This document shows, one piece after another, positions 1 to 12,630 of a stretch of 64,000 bases of DNA; position 1 is the first letter of the stretch, and each line of letters starts with the position of its first letter. The notes below the pieces were generated by a model. That model worked only from the letters and a program-made list of their open reading frames with translations. It did no database searches and was not told the DNA's origin. The position numbers and the translations under genes were made by a program. The stretch comes from Xiphydria camelus (lineage: Eukaryota; Arthropoda; Insecta; Hymenoptera; Xiphydriidae), in the NCBI GenBank assembly GCA_963678675.1, contig OY783194.1, forward strand, positions 24,220,278 to 24,284,277. Reading direction: 5' to 3'.

Positions 1-762
1 AGATACATTTGTGTGTCTTTAGTACTTTCCTGAAGGTTAAGAACAATATTTTGAACGGTGATATGATGAAAACGAAATAATTTTAGCCTCGCTTTTAAGA
101 CGTTCTCAAGAATTTGTTTCAAATCGTTTTTCCTACGAAACACAGAGAATGTTTAGAATTCACTTCTCCTATAAAAAATCTTAATTTATTTGAATAAAAT
201 TATTCGCAATAGGATTAAATATAAAGATACTCTTACAATTAGATATGTACATGGCAAAATCCAACGCAATTCAAATAAACCGTCCCACCTTACGCGACTC
301 ATTATCGAGCATATCGATTCGATGTACATTTTCTCTGCAAATATGTATACAGCGAACGACCGGCGTAAAAACCGCATGCGGTGGTTCGCGCTCTCTCCGC
401 GCGATTCTTCAAAAAAAAAGAACGCAAGAAACACTCGTGGCGTGTTGCGATTACCGCAGTGCTATCGAAATTCGAGTCGCGCCTTAACGAAGCTGGCCGT
501 AAGTGCGGCGACCGCAGCGCGTCGATGCCTCGACGCGACTATGTAGCCGTAAAACATCACGTGGCTGCGGTGTCTTCGTACCGTGTGCGGCCGTGCAACG
601 TTTACGACTCGTACCTACTTGGACCGCGCGCGCGATGGTAATGTCGATTACCGCCGCGTACAGCGTATCCTGTATCCGAGGCTGCATTACCGCAAACAGA
701 AACGCGTGCACATTATATACGAAGAGGCGCGAGATCGCTTCGAAATGATGAATTCAGCAAGA

Positions 763-858
763 AGACTGGAACAAGTTGATAAACGAAGTTGGCCCTTCGT
801 TGCCATGAAAAGTAATGGCAATGAGGGGCCAACTTCACCTATTTACTCAACGCGGTTT
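763..858 (-). repeat. HP-MITE 1, B-type, degraded
   Basis: In all HP-MITE entries, strand is the orientation of the asymmetric loop (plus = ATTACTTTCC). The core palindrome AAGTTGGCCCTTCGTTGCC is intact; the tips are worn. Confidence 0.7.
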
Positions 859-874
859 AAAAAAATACGTAAAA

Positions 875-982
875 TAGGGTGAAACGGGGTGAATTGACGA
901 ATGAAGTTGGCCCCTCGTTTCCATTACTTTCCATAGAAACGAGGGGCCAACTTCATTCGCCAACTCACCCCGTTTTACCCTA
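875..982 (+). repeat. HP-MITE 2, A-type, full length
   Basis: TAGGGTGAAACGGGGTGA tip, full core and mirrored arm ending in TTTTACCCTA. Confidence 0.9.
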
Positions 983-1570
983 AAGAAGTTCGCGCTGGAG
1001 GAAAAGCAAAGGAGGAGGAGGAGGAGGAGGTGGATCCTCGCAGTTATCCAGAAACGTGCCCGTATAGCAGCTACGCGAATATTAGCGACACTCTTGAAGC
1101 TTCTCATTTTTACCTCCCGAGGAAGACCGTGTCTCCTCGTCGAGTTTCGGTCGATAGGTACCAAATATCCGGTGCTCGAGGCGAGGAAGTCGATAACCCG
1201 GCCGACCGGCCCCTACCCCCTGCAGTAGTTACACGATGCTGAATGGCCGCTCTGGGACTCTAATCGAAATTAGTTTTTTAATTGAGGAGACTTATTTAGT
1301 CGTTAGGGACGGATACCGGAGGGAAAGTGAAGAAGGGCGGAGCGCGAGAGGGGCATATACAACCGATGGTCCCGTATAGCTACTTACTTTCGGGCTGTTC
1401 GCCATCTGCTTATTACATTTTTTTTCTCGCCCGGCGGGGCTTGAGATGAAGCTCGCCCGAGAGATTATCGGAGTTTTACGGTCGGCTCGACCTCTTTGGA
1501 CGCTGTGATTTCGGTTATTAATGCTGCTTCTTATAGCGCGTGTATAAAGATATCTAAGCTCGTGCCGTGG

Positions 1571-1670
1571 TAAGGGAGATTGGAGCAAGTTAATAAAAAG
1601 AAGTTGGCCCCTCATTCCCATTACTTTCCATAGTAACGAGGGGCCAACTCTCTCCATCAACTTGCGTTGA
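1571..1670 (+). repeat. HP-MITE 3, B-type
   Basis: TAAGGGAGATTGGAGCAAG tip; the right tip is truncated after CAACTTGCG. Confidence 0.8.
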
Positions 1671-3809
1671 AATGTTCTTTTTTCTTTTTTCATAGATCAG
1701 GAAGCAATTTTAAATAGTGAAGATCAGTTTTAATGTGTCATTTAGTGACGACTATAAGATTTCACAAGCAGTAATCCGCCAGTCCGTCGAAAATATTCGC
1801 ATTCAACTTCGTCGCCACCTTCTCGTCCTCCTCTCCCCGTGAAATCAGGTTATCCCCCGCCAACAGCGTCATCTCCGTCAAAATCAGCTCCTGCAAAGTA
1901 ACGCGCGCAGGGCTCCGAAGCCGCCCCCACCTCGAAGAGACTCATCGCAGTTCCGCACACTGGTGGAAGACCCCTCCGGCGCGCCACTGCAAAACGGCTC
2001 TCGACGCGCCGTCGCGCTCCATGGAGGAACTCCTTCCGCGTTCTTGGCGAAGCGAGATACATACATGTACAGCCTCCGCGAAGGGCGTGACATCGATTCG
2101 AAGCTTCTGGAAGCCGTACCCACGTATCCTTATACGGGGCGTTCCACGCTAGATCGACGAGCCTTTGAATCTAACCATCGCGGATTTCCCTAGTAGCGAT
2201 TTTTTCTCGTACTTACTCTAAAAGGCCTGCAGTTCTTGAATAGATTTCTTTCACCACGGCATTCATGAATGATTAATTTTTTTGTACTACCGAGAAACGC
2301 TGTCTTCTTAAATTCTAACAACATTCTCAAAAACCTTCTTAGAATTTAAAACTCTTCCGAAAGTTGCAAAAATTGGTTTACTATTTTTGTAGGTATACCT
2401 AGGTATATTTGAAATATATTTCTTTCGCCGGAATAACTTTTAAACCTGGTTCAAATTCTCCAGGAAATGTTAGAATGCTCCCCTACCGGATAAAAATAAC
2501 TCGAAAAATGAAATTTTTCGAAATAATTACAGAACAAATTAATTCCATTTTTGAAGTGATTTTTATTCATCCGAGAATATTCTAGCATTTCTCCTGCGGA
2601 AATTGAACTAGGTTCGACAATTATTTTTATGAAAAAATAGTCAATGAAATTTTACCAATGACTGTAACTCCCCAAAAGATTTTTGACAATTTGTTCAGAA
2701 TTTAAAAAAAAAACAGATATTTTTTGATGTTCTTAAAAAAACTCGTAATCATAATGTGTTTAAAAAATGGAGCTCTTTTTTAGAGCGAACACAACACGAC
2801 GGTGGAGGTTCGTCGATTTGATATGAAACGCCCCGTATACTCCCATACCTACGGGCAACATTTAGTCGGAAGGACGTGTAGAGGTAAGCGGTCCACGCAT
2901 GCGCTCGGCTCAGCGTTGGCACAGGCACGTCAGTGAGGTAAATCGCCGCGAAAGAACGCCTCCAGCTTCTTCTTTCCGCCACGGTACATACACACTTTTC
3001 CGGCGCGCGATACAATGTAGCCTCGGCGCAACGGCGGTGAGCGAGCGACGCGGCGCGGGCGGTGGGGGTCTGGCCGGGAGAGAGAGCCCAGCCACTCTCG
3101 CGTGGTGCTTTTGAGCGCGGGACTCGGTCGATAAAACAATTGCCGGGGGGATAATCGGCATTATTTACGCTGGATTCACTCGGAGATACAAACCCTGGCG
3201 CGCGCGCGCGGGTACGTTCCCCATATAGGTACGGCGTATTGGGTACACGAGGGTCGAGTCGGCGCGCGCGCGGGGAAGAGATCTCCCCGGCAGTTATAAG
3301 CCTAGGGTGATCTCCTGCAGTGGGTCGGGTGGCTTACGGCTTATCCTATCCGCCCGCCCCGTTGCTAAAGTGGCCCCAATTAGATACGTCACGGGATTTC
3401 GATGTCAAGCGGGAACCGAATCCCTCCCTCAGGGATGGTAAACCTTTCTTCTAAATAAGTCAACGATTACGCGCGTATAGTGCTCGCTGGTGCATTCTAT
3501 GTCCGCGTGTTTATTCGCTCGAACCCCGCCTACCGTCTCGCGTGTACTCCCTTGTCGTTTTCTCCTTCTCTCTCTCTCTTTCGAGAAGGGGAGAGCGCGA
3601 GATATTTTATCGGGTAGTTACCTTGGACATTTAGGGTGAGTTGTATTACCAATACGCAGCGGTAATTGCTTTCTAAACTTTCTTATTTTTTGGTGGAAGT
3701 TGAGTCAACATCAATGGGGGGGATGATTTTATTACTGGTAATATTTTGTACATTATTTTATCAGGGAATTGGAAAATGAGGAGTACGCTTGGCAAATCAC
3801 CCTATTTTA

Positions 3810-3916
3810 CTCTATGTATTTCCCTATGGAATTTCCCTCATAAATTTCGTAACGAAGTATATTAATTTTCTGAAGCACGTATTGGATGAAAGCTTTACAC
3901 GCAATTATATTAAATG
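3810..3916. repeat. AT-rich palindromic repeat, partial, ends at an HP-MITE
   Basis: ATTTCGTAACGAAGTATATT and GATGAAAGCTTTACACG match the family; the HP-MITE at 3917 begins after TTAAATG. Confidence 0.45.
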
Positions 3917-4024
3917 TAGGGTAAAACGGGATGAATTGGCGAATGAAGTTGGCCCCTCATTTCTATTACTTTCCGTAGAAACGGGGGGCCAACTTCATTC
4001 GCCAATTCACCCCGTTTTACCCTA
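3917..4024 (+). repeat. HP-MITE 4, A-type, full length
   Basis: Both tips and both TA flanks intact; inserted in an AT-rich palindromic repeat. Confidence 0.9.
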
Positions 4025-4056
4025 ATACAATTTCTTTCAAGTGAAGGAATGCGAAT

Positions 4057-4165
4057 TAGGGTAAAAACGTGGTGAGTTGGCGCAGGAAGTTGGCCCTTTC
4101 GTTTCTATTACTCGTCGCAGAAACGAGAGGCCACTTGCTGCACTAACTCACCCCGCTTTACCTTA
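4057..4165 (+). repeat. HP-MITE 5, A-type
   Basis: GCAGGAAG variant on the left and CTTGCTGCAC on the right; only 32 bp from copy 4. Confidence 0.85.
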
Positions 4166-4248
4166 TTTCAAAGGTGGACGGTAAATTTGGATTGTGTTTC
4201 TGTGAGCCACGATGGGCTAAATTCGATTGTACAGGAAACGATTGAAGA

Positions 4249-4357
4249 TAGGGGAGACCGGGGCTAGTTGATAAGTGAAGTTGGCCCCCCATTAGCATGG
4301 AAAGTAATGACCAATGCGGGGCCAACTTCACGCATCAACTAGCTCCGGGCTTCCCTA
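4249..4357 (-). repeat. HP-MITE 6, B-type
   Basis: TAGGGGAGACCGGGGCTAG and CTAGCTCCGGGCTTCCCTA: the extra TA of the left arm is mirrored in the right. Confidence 0.9.
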
Positions 4358-4506
4358 TGGAAAAGAGTCCAAATAAAAAATGTTAATATACATTTTTGCC
4401 ATAAAAAAGCTGCTTTCAGTTTTCATTCGCGTATCCTCACCGTACCTTGAGATAACCCCAATCAAAGCTAAACATAAAAACGGCGGCGTCTGGCTTACCC
4501 TGCAGT

Positions 4507-4613
4507 ATAAAATGGGAAGAGTCAGCCCAGAAAGTTGGCCCCTCGTTTTCATTATTTCCCGTGGCAACGAGGGGCCAACTTCCTGCGCCAACTCACCCCT
4601 CTTTCCCCCACCT
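4507..4613 (+). repeat. HP-MITE 7, degraded
   Basis: Core and right arm good; left tip AAAATGGGAAGAGTCAG is worn. Confidence 0.75.
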
Positions 4614-5191
4614 ATTCCTTTCGCGTTGCGATAAGAACGTGCAACTCTCGTCGCGTCTAAACTCGCTTCAAGCCGTCGCACAAAAGTGAAGCAGAACGCG
4701 CGCCGCCTTCCAATTCGAAGACGTCTCCCCCGGGGACGACACCCCCGTCCTGGTCGCGCGGTACTCACTTCCGAATCCGTCGAGCGAGTCGCGCGGAACG
4801 CGAGCGAAGGACGCGAATAAAGCCGAGAGAAAGAACACGGATTCCCTCGGCAGCCAACCCTCCTCGCGAAATCGTCAACCCCTCCCCGCCCCTATACACA
4901 GCCGTTCCCGCGAACCTCGCTCTTTCGCGGAGAATCTCCCGGAGATTTCGCGTGGATACATATATATACTCCCGCGCCTCAATACCGCGGAGTACCCAAC
5001 CACTCGCTCGAGTGACGACCCTCCCTTCCCCAAATTACAGAGACCCTATTACCCGGCAGATTATGGCAAAGTGACTAGCTAGCAGGGGTTGGCGCAATTA
5101 GGGGTGGCGAGAGGGGTGGGTTTACACAGGGGGCGGTTTGCTTCGCCACGCCGCGCCTCGACCCCGCTCGGTTACCATGAGGATGAGGAGC

Positions 5192-5220
5192 GTCAGTCAG
5201 TCAGTCAGTCAGTCAGTTCG
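5192..5220. repeat. GTCA microsatellite
   Basis: GTCAGTCAGTCAGTCAGTCA in a CpG-rich tract. Confidence 0.8.
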
Positions 5221-5800
5221 CGTTGCTCGGGGTGCATGCGTAATGAGGACGCGCCATTCCGATCCCCCCCTCTGTGGCGCGCAGCCGCTACCACGCCGTA
5301 TCGCTCCTCTCGCGGCACCCCGCACCCTGACCCTTTCCACCTTCGCCCGTCATCTCGTCCGCGCCGTAAAACCGTCGAGGTCCCCCGGCAGAACTCGGCG
5401 TTTGTTTGCACGGGCGCGCGCGCGCGCGCGCGGTCGGTAAACGCGCGGGGCCCCGCCGCATGCGCCGGAGCAAATAAGCTCGTACGCACTGGGCCAGTCG
5501 TCACCGCGGACGAAAAATCGACTGAACATTGCACGATTAGGAGTAGGCGGATTAATGGGTTGAAAATGCGTTCATTTACCTACATGTAAATGAGAGGATT
5601 CTCGGTTTGTAGGGATGATTTCTGTGGTACCCCGAGGCAAAACCCGATATGTCAAAGCAGAGCGATTTTTTGTTTTTAATGTCAACATGTACAGTCAACA
5701 ATGAAGAATATGATGGCAAAACCCGATATGGCTCCAAATCGCCTACAACTTGTAGGTTAATAAAATAATATTCCGATAATGTTTTACGTCTTTGAATTGG

Positions 5801-5905
5801 TAAGGTAAAACGGGGTGATTTGTCGAATGAAGTTGGCCCGTCGTTTCCATTGCTTTCCATAGAAACGAGGGGCCAACTTCATTCGCCAAATTACCCCGTT
5901 TGAAA
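5801..5905 (+). repeat. HP-MITE 8, A-type
   Basis: TAAGGTAAAACGGGG tip; right tip lost after CCCCGTTT. Confidence 0.85.
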
Positions 5906-7266
5906 CACACTGTATTTAGTGACTTGATATCTCCGGTCCTGTTAATCGTAGTGAGCTTTGCGAGGTTGCGTTTTCTTCGCCATATAGTCTAGTTTAAATA
6001 ACGTCCTATATGTTTTTCTCGTTCGAAGCACTGGAAATGTTTGACGAGGCAATATATGAAAGTATCGATTTTCCTTATTTTTAGCTCAACTTTGAACCTC
6101 TGTATCTTTAAAACTATTTATCGTAGCGAGTTTTGTCAGGTCGCGTTTTCTTCGTTGCAAAGTAGAGAAAAAGACAGTACCTTACGACTTTCGCGTATTT
6201 CTGCATAGTTTCGAAGATATAGCGCAAGAAGTAAAAACATCGCAATTTTCAAGCTTATTTCACTGTCTTCCGCTCTAAAATCGTTCGTGCAAACTGAGGC
6301 TCCTTTAAGTACACCTAATCGTGTCATGTTTCACGTCCCAAGTGATCGCGCGCGTCCCCGGATCGCCGCGCGACGCACACGCGACGCCCGACGCGTAATA
6401 ATTTCGCGTCCGCGTGGCCCCGACGCGTTCGATGAAATGGTAATCCGATTAGCGGCCCTCTCTCTCTCTCACCGCGGGTAGACGGGGTGTAAAAGCTGGA
6501 ACCGAGAGAAGTGACAGCCGCCACATCACTTCTCCCTCTTCCTCCGGCGGGCGCCTAGTCATCCCTGTGGTTTTCGGTCACCTCCTCGGCTTTCCACTCC
6601 CGTCGCCGCAGCCGCTCGCGTCTGCAGGTGTTTCGAAAAATAGCTTATCGTAGATCTGTGATCGCGCGCACGAGAGCTACTCCTCGCGAGATTTCGAGGG
6701 TGGAATGCCTCGGAGGGAATAATGCATTCGAAACGAGACGGGCCGACGGGGCGGGCCCGTTCCTCTCTCGCCGCGCTACTCTCTCCCTCCCCCCCTCCCT
6801 TACCTCCTTCGCCACCCTTTCTCGCCGCTTCGCGCGGGACTCTCCGGACGGCCGCTCCATCCCGAAGATCGATACGGTCGCGTATCGCGAGATCGGATTT
6901 TCGGGCTTATCGGGGGGCGTAGGTGCGCGGGGGTTTCCAGGAGACGAGAGGGATTGTATATGCGTAGCTACCCTCTGCGCGAGGGATATAGGGGCGGTTT
7001 GCGGCGCTGTTCGTTTTTCCATTCGTCGCCTCTGTTTGTTTTTTTTAAATGCAGGTGTTCTATCAGTTTCTTACGGGGTATCTCGTAGCCGGGTCATTCT
7101 CACGAAAAGCAGACTATTTCAGTTTTAATTAAAAAAAAAAATTTCATGGAAAAATTTTAGTTTCCTTTTTCAAATCCATAAAATTAATCTTTCATCGTAC
7201 AACTACATTTTCGAGATGGTAGATAATATTTAAGCACAAATTCACAAAAAAGTTAAAATTGGATTT

Positions 7267-7950
7267 CACGGAGATGAGACACTGACCAAATTATTTACTT
7301 TTGTTCGTGGAATTATCTTTTTGTTTGCTTTTTTTAATCATTGAGCTCGTGCTTTATATTTTGTTGCTCGTCTTTCTGCTTTACGTAATTTATTTTCAAG
7401 ATACTTAATTTGTAAATTTAGTTTGGCTCTCTTCTTTCTTCTAATCTTTTTGCCGCATGCTACTCTACTTCTAGAGCTCGAGGAGGATCCAGCACTATTA
7501 GGAGTATCATTAAGATTAAGTGCTTCGATCTGCACTGGAGAGAGTTTGGTCAGTTAAACATTTTTGAACAGAAGTATTCACGGAGGTGAGGTTCACGGAG
7601 GTGAGAAATTTTGATAATTTCCGTTACACGGTAAAGCATTTTGAGGTTATCAAAAGTACGTGTGGTGTTAAAGAAACTTGTCGATGTGTTCTACTTATCT
7701 CCAGGTCAACAAGCAAATTAAATAAATAATGTCTTTTTATAATGTACTAACGGAGGTGAGGAATGATCTTGAACAAATATCTTTTCTTACCTGTTTTATG
7801 AAATTATCACAAACCATTTCAAGATTTTCCAATGATTTTGACATTACTGAATCGTCAATACATATAAATTGATACCTTCGCACATCCTGAATAGATGGAG
7901 CAGTATTTACGAGATTTATAGTATTTTAACAAGAAAGTAACAGAGGTGAG
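7267..7950 (+). repeat. Five dispersed CGGAGGTGAG motifs
   Basis: CACGGAGATGAG (7267), CACGGAGGTGAG (7579 and 7594), AACGGAGGTGAG (7749) and AACAGAGGTGAG (7939), all on the plus strand in AT-rich DNA. Confidence 0.5.
7338..7560 (-). pseudogene. C-terminal fragment of an unknown, possibly transposon-encoded protein
   Basis: The frame ends SRVACGKKIRRKKRAKLNLQ and then a strongly basic, coiled-coil-like helix (KYLENKLRKAERR) before the stop at 7338. An acceptor-like CTCTCTCCAG precedes it. The region is AT-rich and contains repeated CGGAGGTGAG motifs (7267-7950). A basic coiled-coil tail next to repeats suggests a mobile-element protein, but the family was not recognised. Confidence 0.25.
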
Positions 7951-8429
7951 ATTGTTTTGGCGGACAAGACGAGTTAGTAAAATTCTTTAATTTTCACATG
8001 AAGATTGAAGAAACATTTTTGAGTGATTGCAATTAAACATTATTCTACTTACTTTACAAATATCCTAAAATTGATAATTGGTTTTTAGTTTTCTATAATA
8101 CATGTAACAGTTTTGAATTCTGTATGGGCGGACAAGAAAGGTCTGCTTTACTCGCGAGAGGCACTCGCCGTCTCGTGGCGAGGCGAGGCTCTATGCGGAA
8201 CGCTCTTGCCGCGTTGCGCTATGCCCGGGATACTTAACATAATCTGAATATAATTATGTAATTTTCGCCGTGAACTATGAATATCTAAATATCGTAACTA
8301 CCACTGTATCATCTATTAATAATGAGACTGTAGATATCTGATAAGGAGTAATAACTAAATCGTTAATTTAAAATTGGTCGTATCTATTTTTTTTACCCTC
8401 TCGGTTGATATTACACTGTACACAAATTT

Positions 8430-8840
8430 GTATTTTTAATATACTTTTGAAATAAAGTCTTTTTCCAATACTTATGTCGTCATAAAAATAAATAGATAGG
8501 TATAGGTACTCCGTAATCATGTGTGTGTGTGTGTGTCTGTGTGTGAAAATTAATATATTTCCTTATGAAAATTTCTCTTACGAATTTCATAACGGAGTAC
8601 CTACTTATACCTATAGGTATATTTTCATAATCACATATATATTTGAAAACAGCATTATATACAATTACAGTGTACTGTAAACAAAATGTGTATTTTTAAT
8701 ATATTTTTATACAGAGCTTTATTCCAATACGTGATTATAAAAATTAATATATTTCCTTACGAAATTTCCTTTTTAAATTTTATAACGGAGTATATTAATT
8801 TTCATAATCACGTATTTAATAACAGCTTTATATACAACTA
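8430..8840. repeat. AT-rich palindromic repeat family (ATGAAAATTAATATATT), two copies
   Basis: GATTATGAAAATTAATATAT...ATATTAATTTTCATAATCAC palindromes at about 8550-8640 and 8730-8810, with a TG microsatellite at 8520-8544. Confidence 0.6.
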
Positions 8841-9536
8841 GCAGCCCGTCCCGGCTTCGCACGGGTAGATTGTGGATTGATTTTGTCCGTCCACCATTGT
8901 TTAAATACATTTTTAATACAAAACTTTTAGTATTTTTCCCGGGCTACGCAATGGTCATATTGGATTTGACCTTGACCATGACCTTCAAGGTTATATCAAG
9001 GTCAAATTAATTTTTTTTTCACGTTCAAATGTGTCCTTGACCATTTTTTTCATGTTACCTTTATTGTCAGCGGAGGTCAAATTTAGGTCAAGTATAGTTC
9101 GACTTTTTGAACACCCTGTATAAGATTTACTAACTCAGAAACCTTCGCGGGCATGCGTCCAACCATTCCCCAAAGTTTCATCGCAATTGGATGAACGGTT
9201 TAGGAAGGCATTTGATATTACCTTAAAGGTCACGGTCAAGGTCAAATCCAATACGACCACTGGGTAGCCAAGGGAAAATTCTTAAAGTTTTGTATTAAAC
9301 ATTTTTCTCTAAAATGTTTTCCCGTTGAGATAATCGGCCGTACCGGGACTTTTTGAACACCCTGTATAAGATTTACCAACTCAGAAACCATCGCGGGCAT
9401 GCGTCCAACCATTTCCCAAAATTTCATCGCAATATTGCGATTAAACCGATCACCGATTAATCGGATGAACGGTTTAGGAAGGCATAAGAGACATACAGAC
9501 AGACAGACAGACAAACATTCATTTTTATATATATAG
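8838..9536. mobile_element. Dispersed repeat with CCCGGCTTCGCACGGGT head and GACA-repeat tail
   Basis: The head (CCCGTCCCGGCTTCGCACGG) and the tail (repeated GACA, then a TATATATAGA run) match a type of repeat widespread in arthropod genomes, of uncertain class. It contains an internal direct duplication: about 110 bp from 9110-9220 recurs at 9350-9480, with ACACCCTGTATAAGATTTAC in both. No intact protein is visible. Confidence 0.55.
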
Positions 9537-10675
9537 AAGATAGATTATATCAATATTAATGGAAATGTTGTTTTCACTATAGTTATCTACTCTTTACGAA
9601 GAAAAGTCAATTATTCGATCTCCTGGCATCCCGGATCTGTGTAAAATTCATTCGGAATTCACCGACGAGCCTCCTCGGGAAATCGCGCGAGTCCTCGGAA
9701 CATCAATCCCAATTACCCAGGTAATAACCGGCCGAACGCCAGCTCGGGATAATGAGAAAATAACTCAATGCTCCCGCGTTGACAACGCGTATTGAATACT
9801 CCGGCTATACCCGCGATGTAATCTCCATCGAGCAACTTATTATAAGGTAATTTGCGGGAATATACCCCCAAATTACCCCACATGCCTATATCTAATTTGC
9901 GGGTGCGGCGCGAGTTAGAAATATAGGGTAGACTCTAATCTTGCGTTCTGTGTTGGAGTAGATTAATATTCGATGATATCTTAAATTTCCTCGGAGGTAT
10001 TTTAATAAAATTGAAATATTTAAAAGCATATTAATTAATACCATCTCTTATAGTGTATATATACTGTAGGTAGATATTATAAAAAAATGTTAGTAAATTT
10101 ACTACAATTTGTTGTGCAAAAATATCGCAAATTATAAATTTAGCGTAGTAATATAAATCGCTACGAATTATTTGCAGTTTCTGCGAAGAAGGTAAACATT
10201 TTATTGCCTCTTGCTGACAAAAATACATTCTATAACTTTTGGCAAACTTAAAATGAACTTGTAGTCAAATTTGAACCAAATATCTAGTAAACTTAAATCG
10301 ATTATGTGATAAATTTAATGCATCATATCCGAATAAAGCTTTCAATACATAGGTACATGTAAAAAGTTTTATTCCAAATTTTTAAGAGTGATATTATAAA
10401 AGTTATGAAGTTTCAAAGAATCATTAAACGAAATCATTGATAAGCGAGACGTCGCGCGCTGCACAGCTGCGGAATAACTAATTCGTTCGAGTTGTTTCAC
10501 CGTCCGGTTGCAGCCGTTTATCGTGTTCGTATCGCGACGTAATATTGCCCGCGCTGCCTTTACTGCGTACAATTGATTAGCGTAAGATTGACTGCCGTGA
10601 CACTCCGAGAATATACCTACCTGCACGGGATGCGATGGGAGTAAACGTACTTGTTACCTTCTAATTTTACGCATA

Positions 10676-11025
10676 CATGCTGTAAAAAATATATATTAAA
10701 TTTAATGTTATTGTATATAAAGCTTTTATCCATCATTAGGTTGGTTATGAAAATTAATATACTCTCCATTATGAAACTTATAAGAACAATTTCATAAGGA
10801 AATATAGGGTAAAATGGGGTGATTTGGCGAATGAAGTTTGCCCGTCGTTTCTATGGAAAGTAATGGAAACGAGGGGCCAGCTTCATTCGCCAAATCACCC
10901 GGTTTTACCCTATTCAATTTCGAAATTATATATGTATATATATATATTGGAAAAAAGGTTCAGGTAGTATACCTATCTATAAAAGTATCTATAATAAAAT
11001 ATAATTTTTTTTATAGTACCTATAT
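10676..11025. repeat. AT-rich palindromic repeat, split by an HP-MITE
   Basis: The left half (TGTAAAAAATATATATTAAA, AAAGCTTTTATCC, ATGAAAATTAATATACTC) is complete; the HP-MITE at 10805-10912 interrupts it. Confidence 0.55.
10805..10912 (-). repeat. HP-MITE 9, A-type, full length
   Basis: TA flanks intact; sits within an AT-rich palindromic repeat. Confidence 0.9.
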
Positions 11026-11119
11026 GGTATCTATCGTCTAATTAAAGCCATTTAAACTGAAGGAATTCAACGATCTCATCGGCATATTTCTTCTTCTTTC
11101 TATTCAATACATTTCCTGC

Positions 11120-11330
11120 CCTGTAAAAATAATTGTATTAAATTTAATATGCTTAATTGTATATCGAGCCTTTTTTCAATACGTGATTATGAAAATTAAT
11201 ATATTCCGCTGTGAAATCTAGGTATAAGGTAAAAAGGGAAAAAAAAGGAAATATATTAATTTTCATGATTACATAAGTGTTGGGAAAAAAGCTTTATATA
11301 AAAGTATATTAAAACTAAAATTTTTTTATG
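11120..11330. repeat. AT-rich palindromic repeat, most complete copy
   Basis: Outer TTGTATTAAATTTAATATGC, then GATTATGAAAATTAATATAT, a short centre, and the mirrored arm through AAAAAAGCTTTATATA. Confidence 0.6.
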
Positions 11331-11560
11331 GTGTATGGAGGAATACTTATTATCATGGAAGTGCAGACGACTGCATCTATTATTATTATACTCTATCATA
11401 TAAGTATCTGACCGCTAGAAATAACGGAATGAAGAACAAAAATTGGAACTCAATTTCGCGGGTAATAATATTGTAGATATTATTGTTTTCCATTTTTTTT
11501 CTTTAATGCTATTATTTCCATTCATCGTCTCTTGTACGACTTATAAATAAAACATTGTAT

Positions 11561-11642
11561 TAGGTGTACAACTTTGCTTCCGCCGTTTTCCTATAGACGG
11601 CTTACGAGAAAAACGGCGGAAGCAAAGTTGTAGGTACACCTA
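11561..11642. repeat. 80-bp hairpin MITE (TAGGTGTACAAC family), copy 1
   Basis: Near-perfect palindrome: AACTTTGCTTCCGCCGTTTT, a loop with CTATAGACGGCTTACGAG, then the mirrored arm. Ends in TA. Confidence 0.75.
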
Positions 11643-12299
11643 AAACCAATATTAGCATTTCAAGATACGCACCAATTTCCTTCTCTTCCGTATGATTAAA
11701 TTGTCGATGTCTCGCAGGCAATAACTAGTTACATAAGTGCTGTAATAAGCTTATTTCGCGTCTGAAATGCAATCGCGCTAAAAGTGGCCGAGCAACGAGA
11801 ACATCGCCACAAAGGGCGTCCATATTGGATAACTAATCGCACGAAGGCGCCGCACTCAGGATGTTTTTCTATTCCCACGAGGTCGAAAAATTCGATGCCA
11901 TCGATTCTGTTGTGCCTCTACGACCGTTCTACTTAACCGCGTAGTACATAGCTCTCGCACAATGGCAACTATGTGTGTACACACGTACTTTACACGCCTA
12001 TGTCCTTTACAGTACGTAAATACGAGCGTCGACGAACCCGTTGCGAGCCACGTCGAATTGGAATTTCACAGCGACGAAGATATCGCTATTAACGCACGCA
12101 TATACGACATTCGCCTGTGTCCTATACATTCGATTTGTGTCTGTGTATAGAATTTCTTTCATCGCGATGATCGGTACCGCAATTTATTCATGTTGGAGTA
12201 CGTGTAGATTTACTAGCCGCTGTTCCATTTGATCATACAATTCTTTCTTACATTTGTTCGACAAGACGAAATATTTTCTACGGTTCTTTTTAGAAATTT

Positions 12300-12630
12300 A
12301 TATACATTGTAAATAGATTCTATATTAAATTTAATATAGGGTAAAACGGGGTGAGATGGCGAGTGAAGTTGGCCCCTCGTTTCTATTGAAAGTAATGGAA
12401 ACGAGGGGCCAACTTCACTCGCCATCTCACCCCGTGTAACCCTAATCGTATTTAAGGCTTTTTTCCAGTAAGTGATTATGAAAATTAATATACTCCATTA
12501 TAACCTATTTAAGGTAAATTTCATAAGGAAATATATTACTCATCATAATATTACTGAGTATATTAATTTTCATAATCAAGTACCTATTAGAAAGAAGCTT
12601 TAGGTATACAAAATATATTAAAATTACGAA
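12300..12630. repeat. AT-rich palindromic repeat, split by an HP-MITE
   Basis: TATATTAAATTTAATA before and TGATTATGAAAATTAATATA after the HP-MITE at 12337-12444. Confidence 0.55.
12337..12444 (-). repeat. HP-MITE 10, A-type, full length
   Basis: Arm variant GAGATGGCGAGTGAAG is exactly mirrored as CTTCACTCGCCATCTC. Inserted in an AT-rich palindromic repeat. Confidence 0.9.

Noticed and set aside
190..711. Overlapping open frames in the first 0.7 kb
   Set aside because: No domain, no consistent frame and no splice logic; moderate GC lowers stop frequency.
4800..7130. Open frames of up to 166 codons in CpG-rich tracts (5089-5589, 6628-7128)
   Set aside because: Low-complexity Arg/Ala/Pro-rich translations on several frames at once, as expected from GC-rich non-coding DNA.
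5192..9512. CRISPR-like arrays (GTCA, GACA and TG repeats)
   Set aside because: Simple microsatellites in a eukaryotic genome, without spacers.
9242..9514. 90-codon minus-strand ORF starting MSVCLSVCL
   Set aside because: It covers the GACA repeat and the internal duplication of a dispersed repeat; the CLSV run is the translated microsatellite.
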